Shown here: piece by piece, positions 60,057 to 64,000 of the stretch
Layout of the letters: the number at the start of each line of letters is the position of its first letter
How positions within the stretch are numbered: position 1 is the first letter of the stretch
Origin: Cellulomonas sp. S1-8
GTDB taxonomy: Bacteria > Actinomycetota > Actinomycetes > Actinomycetales > Cellulomonadaceae
DNA: 64,000 nucleotides
Reading direction: 5' to 3'
NCBI RefSeq assembly: GCF_026184235.1
Contig: NZ_CP110806.1
Coordinates: 310,001-374,000, forward strand
Notes under the pieces: generated by a model
Seen by the model: only the letters and a program-made list of their open reading frames with translations
Databases searched by the model: none
What the model was told of the DNA's origin: nothing
Translations under genes and position numbers: made by a program

Positions 60057-60812
60057 TCAGCGGGTGGTGGTGCGCGGAGCCGTGGCGGCGGCCGGTGACG
60101 TGGCGAGCGACGTCGCGACGCGGCGGGCGACGACGAACGTGAGGGCGAAGTGCACGGCGAACGACGGTGTGGCGACCACCTGGATCACGCCCAGCACCGC
60201 CGGCTCGTCGGCCAGGTAGAACACGACCCGCAGGACGAGGTTCGCCGCGGCCATGGCCAGGCCGATCAGCGAGCTGACCGTGTAGACGCTCCGCAGGGCG
60301 GGGCGCCGGGGCCAGTCGCGGGGGCCGTTGACCAGGCGGTTGACCATGAGGCCGGTCAGGGGGCGGCCGGCCAGCAGCGAGACGACGTACGCGAGGACGA
60401 ACACGACCGGCAGCACCATCGTCGGCAGGAAGAACGCGCGTGCCTCGCCGGCCAGGGCGGCGACGGTCGCGCAGACCCCGGCGACCACGAGCCCGGCGAT
60501 CGCGGCACCCGGCGACTCCCGGCGGGCGAGCCGGACCCCGCACGCGACCAGGGCGGTGACACCGAGGGCGACGAACGCGACGCCCAGCCCTCCGGCGGCG
60601 TCACCTGCGACGAAGGCGATCGTCGGGGCGACGCCGACAGCCATGCCGACGGGCCCGCCGACGCGCTCCAGCGCCCGCCGGGCGGCGGCGCGTGCCTCGG
60701 ACGTCGGGACCGGGTCCGGCAGGCCGAGCACCCGACGGGCGGTCGCGCTGGCTCCGGTCGGTGCGACGGCGGACACCGGGGGCAGGGTGGCGGGCGCTGG
60801 TGGACGACTCAT
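60057..60812 (-). CDS. DUF3159 membrane protein
   Basis: 251 residues, about six helices. [77 protein letters not shown] in successive parts match DUF3159 (with the RPLTGLxxNRLVxG core). Function unknown. ATG at 60812 with GAGGAGGAA upstream. Confidence 0.85.
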   Translation of the reverse strand: MSRPPAPATLPPVSAVAPTGASATARRVLGLPDPVPTSEARAAARRALERVGGPVGMAVGVAPTIAFVAGDAAGGLGVAFVALGVTALVACGVRLARRESPGAAIAGLVVAGVCATVAALAGEARAFFLPTMVLPVVFVLAYVVSLLAGRPLTGLMVNRLVNGPRDWPRRPALRSVYTVSSLIGLAMAAANLVLRVVFYLADEPAVLGVIQVVATPSFAVHFALTFVVARRVATSLATSPAAATAPRTTTR

Positions 60813-61002
60813 GGGTTCCTCCTCGGTCGGGCTGTGCTGCCAGCGTCACGCCGTGCCGGCGGCCCCACCAGGGCCTGCCGATCCGCCCCAGCCGACGGCC
60901 GGGGCAAGCGGGCGTCGACGCGAAGGGGGGATCGACGGGCCGTGGCACGCCTGCCGGTCCCGGGGTAGGAACGACGTACCGAGCGCGAGGAGAGTGGACC
61001 GG

Positions 61003-61842
61003 GTGATCGACCGAGCAGGACTCGCGGAGTTCCTTCGCAGCCGACGGCACGCCCTGCAGCCGCAGGACGTCGGACTGCCCCGGGGCGTCCGACGTCGGAC
61101 CGCGGGGCTGCGGCGCGAGGAGGTCGCCGCGCTGTGCCACATGTCGATCGACTACTACGCGCGCCTCGAGCGCGAGCGCGGCCCCCGACCGTCCGCGCAG
61201 ATGATCGCCTCGATCGCGCAGGGCCTGCACCTCGGCCTCGACGAGCGCGACCACCTGTTCCGCCTCGCGGGGCACCAGCCGCCACCGCGTGGTGCGCTGA
61301 GCGAGCACGTCAGCCCGGGCCTGCTGCGCATCCTGGACCGCCTGACCGACACCCCGGCCGAGGTCGTCACCGAGCTGGGCGAGACCCTGCGGCAGACCCC
61401 GCTGGGCGTGGCCCTGCTGGGCGACACCACCGGGTACACCGGTCCGGCGCGCAGCCTGGGCTACCGGTGGTTCACCGACCCCGGCACCCGGTCGCTGTAC
61501 CGGGCCGAGGACCACGCGTTCCTGTCCCGGCTGTACGCCTCGCACCTGCGGGCGGTCGTCACGCTGCGCGGCCCCCAGTCACCCGCGGCGCACCTGGCCG
61601 ACCTCGCCCTGGCGCGCAGCGAGGAGCTGCGACGCCTGTGGGAGACGCACGAGGTGGGCCTGCGCCCGCACGAGGTCAAGCACCTCGTCCACCCCGAGGT
61701 CGGTGCGCTCGAGCTGCACTGCCAGACGCTCCTGGACCCGCAGCAGTCGCACCTGCTGCTCGTCTACACCGCGGTGCCGGGCACCGAGAGCTACGAGAAG
61801 CTGCAGCTGTTGTCGGTGATCGGCGCGCCCGCGCTCGTCTGA
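61003..61842 (+). CDS. XRE/MmyB-type transcriptional regulator
   Basis: 279 residues: LAEFLRSRRHALQPQDVGLP, RRTAGLRREEVAALCHMSIDYYARLERERGPRPSAQMIASIAQGL in parts is the HTH, followed by the MmyB-like ligand domain (TPLGVALLGDTTGYTGPARSLGYRWFTDPGTR). MmyB-type regulators often lie divergent from SDR genes, which fits here. GTG at 61003 with AGGAGA upstream. Confidence 0.92.
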   Translation: MIDRAGLAEFLRSRRHALQPQDVGLPRGVRRRTAGLRREEVAALCHMSIDYYARLERERGPRPSAQMIASIAQGLHLGLDERDHLFRLAGHQPPPRGALSEHVSPGLLRILDRLTDTPAEVVTELGETLRQTPLGVALLGDTTGYTGPARSLGYRWFTDPGTRSLYRAEDHAFLSRLYASHLRAVVTLRGPQSPAAHLADLALARSEELRRLWETHEVGLRPHEVKHLVHPEVGALELHCQTLLDPQQSHLLLVYTAVPGTESYEKLQLLSVIGAPALV

Positions 61843-61884
61843 CGCGGCCCGGGACCGGCACCGGCACCGCCACCGGCGGGACGC

Positions 61885-62865
61885 TCAGTCGTCGAGCCCT
61901 CGCACCGAGCGCCCGTGCGGGTCGGCGTACGCGCGCGGCACCCCGTCGACCGAGACCACGAAAGCGCGATCGACCCGGTCCGACGCGAGCGCCGTCGTCA
62001 CGGGCAGGACGCGCGCGCCCTCGTTGCTGATCCAGTGACCGGGCAGGCCGGTCACCATCGCGACGAACCTGGCCCTCGCCGCGGCGTCGAGGTAGGCCAG
62101 GACGGCGCTGTGGACGACGACGAGCGTGGCGTCCGGCGGTGCCTGCGCCGCGAGCGCCGGCAGCGCGTCGAGCAGGTCACCGGCCACGACCCGCGGCGGG
62201 TCGCGGCGTGCCACGCCCAGCGCGGCCCGCAGCCGGGTGCGACGGTCGTCGTGCTCCGGCCAGACGAGCGTCTCGAGCCAGGCGCACGCGTCGTCGTCGA
62301 CGACGTCCACGGGGGCCAGGTCGATGCCCGCCCGCCACACGACGTCGGGCAGGCGCGCCGGCGCGTCGACGCCGGGACCGAGCGCACAGGGCAGGACCAC
62401 GTCCGCGGGGCCGTCGGCGGGGTCGATCGCCGTGCCGTCGTCGTAGCGGTAGGAGTACCGGTCGGCCAGGAGGCACAGGCCGGCGGCCGCGCCCACCTCG
62501 AGGAGCGCGAGCGGCTGGGGGAGCGCAGCGAGGAACGGCAGCAGGACGGCGCAGCGACCGGCCTCGTTGGTCTGCGTCGCGCGCGCGAGGATCGTCGCCC
62601 GCACGGCCGGCCACTGCGCGAGGAGCGTCGCGCGCAGGTCGTCGTACGCGCCGTGCGCGCCGTGCCACCGGGCCGCGGCGAGGACCAGGTTCGGCTGCCG
62701 CTTGCCGGGCGGCAGCGTCGCCAGCAGGTCCGCGACGACGGCGTCCTCGCCGACCCCCAGCGCCCACGCCTCGTACACCGGCGAGACGCCCCGCGCCTCG
62801 CGCTCACCGAACGCGCGGTAGGTCGTCGCGACGTCCGCCGCGCCCAGGTGGATGGCCGGGTCCAT
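61885..62865 (-). CDS. DUF2332 family protein
   Basis: About 326 residues: YRAFGEREARGVSPVYEAWALGVGEDAVVADLLATLPPGKRQPNLVLAAARWHG in parts, LLEVGAAAGLCLLADRYSYRYD, and VVVHSAVLAYLD near the end. The LEVGAxAGLCL segment looks like a SAM-binding Rossmann motif; the function of DUF2332 is unknown. ATG at 62865; a GTG two codons upstream is possible. Confidence 0.85.
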   Translation of the reverse strand: MDPAIHLGAADVATTYRAFGEREARGVSPVYEAWALGVGEDAVVADLLATLPPGKRQPNLVLAAARWHGAHGAYDDLRATLLAQWPAVRATILARATQTNEAGRCAVLLPFLAALPQPLALLEVGAAAGLCLLADRYSYRYDDGTAIDPADGPADVVLPCALGPGVDAPARLPDVVWRAGIDLAPVDVVDDDACAWLETLVWPEHDDRRTRLRAALGVARRDPPRVVAGDLLDALPALAAQAPPDATLVVVHSAVLAYLDAAARARFVAMVTGLPGHWISNEGARVLPVTTALASDRVDRAFVVSVDGVPRAYADPHGRSVRGLDD

Positions 62866-62985
62866 CGCCACAGGATGCCGTGCCGGGGCGACTTCCCGGC
62901 GCGCCCCGGCCGTCGGTGGCTGGTCGGTGCCGGGCGTGCAGCGTCCCGCTCCGAGGCGACGCGTGTGCGGAGGGTCGCAGCGCGC

Positions 62986-63360
62986 TCAGGGCCGCGTCAG
63001 GTACCCGTCGCGCAGGTGCTGCGCGTACGCCTCGGTGACCTGCGGCGTCGCCCCGCGCTGCCCGCCGGTGCGTTCCCGCATCGGGATCACCGGCACGCGG
63101 ACGCCCCCGCGGGTCCGCACGACGGCATGCCCACCGTCGAGGCCGACACCGGCTCGCAGTCCCTCGCGGACGCCCCCGGGCAGCTCCCACACGCGGCGCC
63201 ACCGGTTGAGCCCGACGAGGACGGTCGCGTCGGGGCGGCGGACGACGACGAGCGCGAGCGGGCACGGTGCGCCCGCGTCGTCCACCGTCTCCTCGTCCAC
63301 GGCGTGGAGCCCGGTCAGCAGGCTGCCGTCGGCGTCGGTGATCGGCAGGTCGAGAGGCAC
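62986..63360 (-). pseudogene. Nudix hydrolase fragment with broken Nudix box
   Basis: 124 residues. PCPLALVVVRRPDATVLVGLNRWRRVWELPGGVREGLRAGVGL starts as a normal Nudix domain (RRVWELPGG), but the Nudix box GxxxExxxxxxREUxEExGU is not completed: after GGVRE the frame reads GLRAGVGLDGGHAV, without REL or EE. Then follows a segment unrelated to Nudix, ending TEAYAQHLRDGYLTRP. A deletion or frameshift that fused two frames is likely. Starts 9 bases from the ceramidase-like gene upstream. Confidence 0.6.
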
Positions 63361-63369
63361 GCGCGGAGC

Positions 63370-64000
63370 CTAGCGTCGTCGTCCCGGGGGACGGCCGGTC
63401 GGGGTGACGAGCGGGGCGAGCACCACCAGCGCGGCCGCCGCGACGACGTGCCACACGGCGTGGCCCTGCAGGACCGACGCGGGGTCGCACAGCGGTCCGC
63501 CCGTCCGGGACAGCGCGCCGACGCTTCCGCCGACGGTCAGGAGCCCGACCGCGACGGCGACCCGAGGCCGCACGTCGGCTCGGCGACGGGCGCGCTCGAG
63601 CAGCAGGAGCGCGGCGACCGCGGCCACCCCCACCTGCGCCAGGTCACCGGCCCGAGGCCATGCCAGGACGACCACCAGGAGCGCGCCCGTCGGGACGGCC
63701 CACCACCACCAGCGGCGTGGCCGGCCGCTCAGCGCGGCGACCGCGTCCGCCGCGAGGAAGCAGAGCACCCCGGCGAGCGGCAGGTCGTGGGCCGCGTCGG
63801 ACCAGCGGGGGTCGGGCCCGTGCTGCACGAAGGAACCGACGCCGACGCCCGCGACGAGCACCGCGTACGCCCAGGGCACGGGCTGCCCCGCCCGCCTGCG
63901 CAGGACGACCAGGACGACGGCGGCGGCGACGAACACCCACGAGGTGATCGCGGAGACCGGCTCGACGAGCGGCCCCGCGGCCGACCACTCGCACCCGGGC
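63370..64000 (-). CDS. Ceramidase-like membrane protein, 5' end outside window
   Basis: About 209 residues visible; frame open at the window edge starting PGCEWSAAGPLVEPVSAITSWVFVAAA. Seven-helix type: HGPDPRWSDAAHDLPLAGVL with the His/Asp pair and LQGHAVWHVVAAAALVVLAPL with the H-x-x-WH motif match the alkaline-ceramidase/CREST family in actinobacteria. The CE of the visible N-terminus corresponds to the usual CExx motif. Substrate may be a lipid amide; not shown. Confidence 0.8.
   Translation of the reverse strand, partial: PGCEWSAAGPLVEPVSAITSWVFVAAAVVLVVLRRRAGQPVPWAYAVLVAGVGVGSFVQHGPDPRWSDAAHDLPLAGVLCFLAADAVAALSGRPRRWWWWAVPTGALLVVVLAWPRAGDLAQVGVAAVAALLLLERARRRADVRPRVAVAVGLLTVGGSVGALSRTGGPLCDPASVLQGHAVWHVVAAAALVVLAPLVTPTGRPPGRRR

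Noticed and set aside
1..64000. Mobile elements, prophage, tRNA genes and attachment sites
   Set aside because: No transposase, integrase, terminal inverted repeats, tRNA cloverleaf or rRNA segments were seen anywhere in the window.

Overview
The window is very GC-rich, actinobacterial DNA with dense genes, GTG starts, F420-type and MarR/TetR/WYL regulators, RNase J and paired FluC genes. The secreted plant-polysaccharide enzymes with family 2 carbohydrate-binding modules (CBM2), PT-rich or NTGGG linkers and a GH11-CBM2-CE4-CBM2 xylanase point to Cellulomonas or a close relative in the Cellulomonadaceae. No tRNA, rRNA, transposase, integrase or CRISPR array was seen.

Region 1 (1-1.5 kb) holds the end of a universal stress protein and a fluoride-exporter pair. 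Region 2 (1.5-12.3 kb) is the centrepiece. Five secreted xylan-degrading enzymes lie on the minus strand: two CE1-type esterases, three GH11 xylanases (one fused to a CE4 deacetylase) and one free CE4 deacetylase, which makes six genes in all. Each is followed by its own long-stem hairpin. A small GNAT/methyltransferase operon and a PaiB-like gene are interleaved. The modules are shared in a mosaic: near-identical catalytic tracts carry different CBMs and near-identical CBMs sit behind different enzymes. Three more secreted proteins lie outside this block: a GH5-X2-CBM46 glucanase (13.4-15.2 kb), a Cip1-like jelly-roll protein (22.3-23.1 kb) and a calcium-repeat lectin-like protein (35.2-36.8 kb). 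Short AAACG-type dyads occur upstream of most of these secreted-enzyme genes and suggest one LacI-type regulon.

Region 3 (12.6-28.6 kb) is a run of small regulator-target pairs: ArsR/ArsM, MarR/deazaflavin oxidoreductase, WYL/VOC, TetR/PQQ-type sugar dehydrogenase and TetR/ABC exporter. Region 4 (28.8-34.6 kb) has a SulP transporter, RNase J, two MerR regulators and a membrane fatty-acid desaturase. Region 5 (34.7-44.9 kb) has membrane proteins, hydrolases, a cupin, an AI-2E family transporter and a HerA-like ATPase. Region 6 (44.9-53.3 kb) has a large LuxR/MalT-type regulator, a translationally coupled potassium-channel operon and a DUF6325/SHOCT/phosphodiesterase gene set. Region 7 (53.3-64 kb) has an unusual zinc-ribbon SDR protein, an ECF42-type sigma factor with its DGPF partner and a recognisable promoter, a VCBS-repeat secreted protein, an XRE-regulated SDR/DUF3159 operon, a DUF2332 gene, a decayed Nudix gene and a partial ceramidase-like membrane protein.

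All assignments come from reading the sequence and recalling family signatures. No database search was run.
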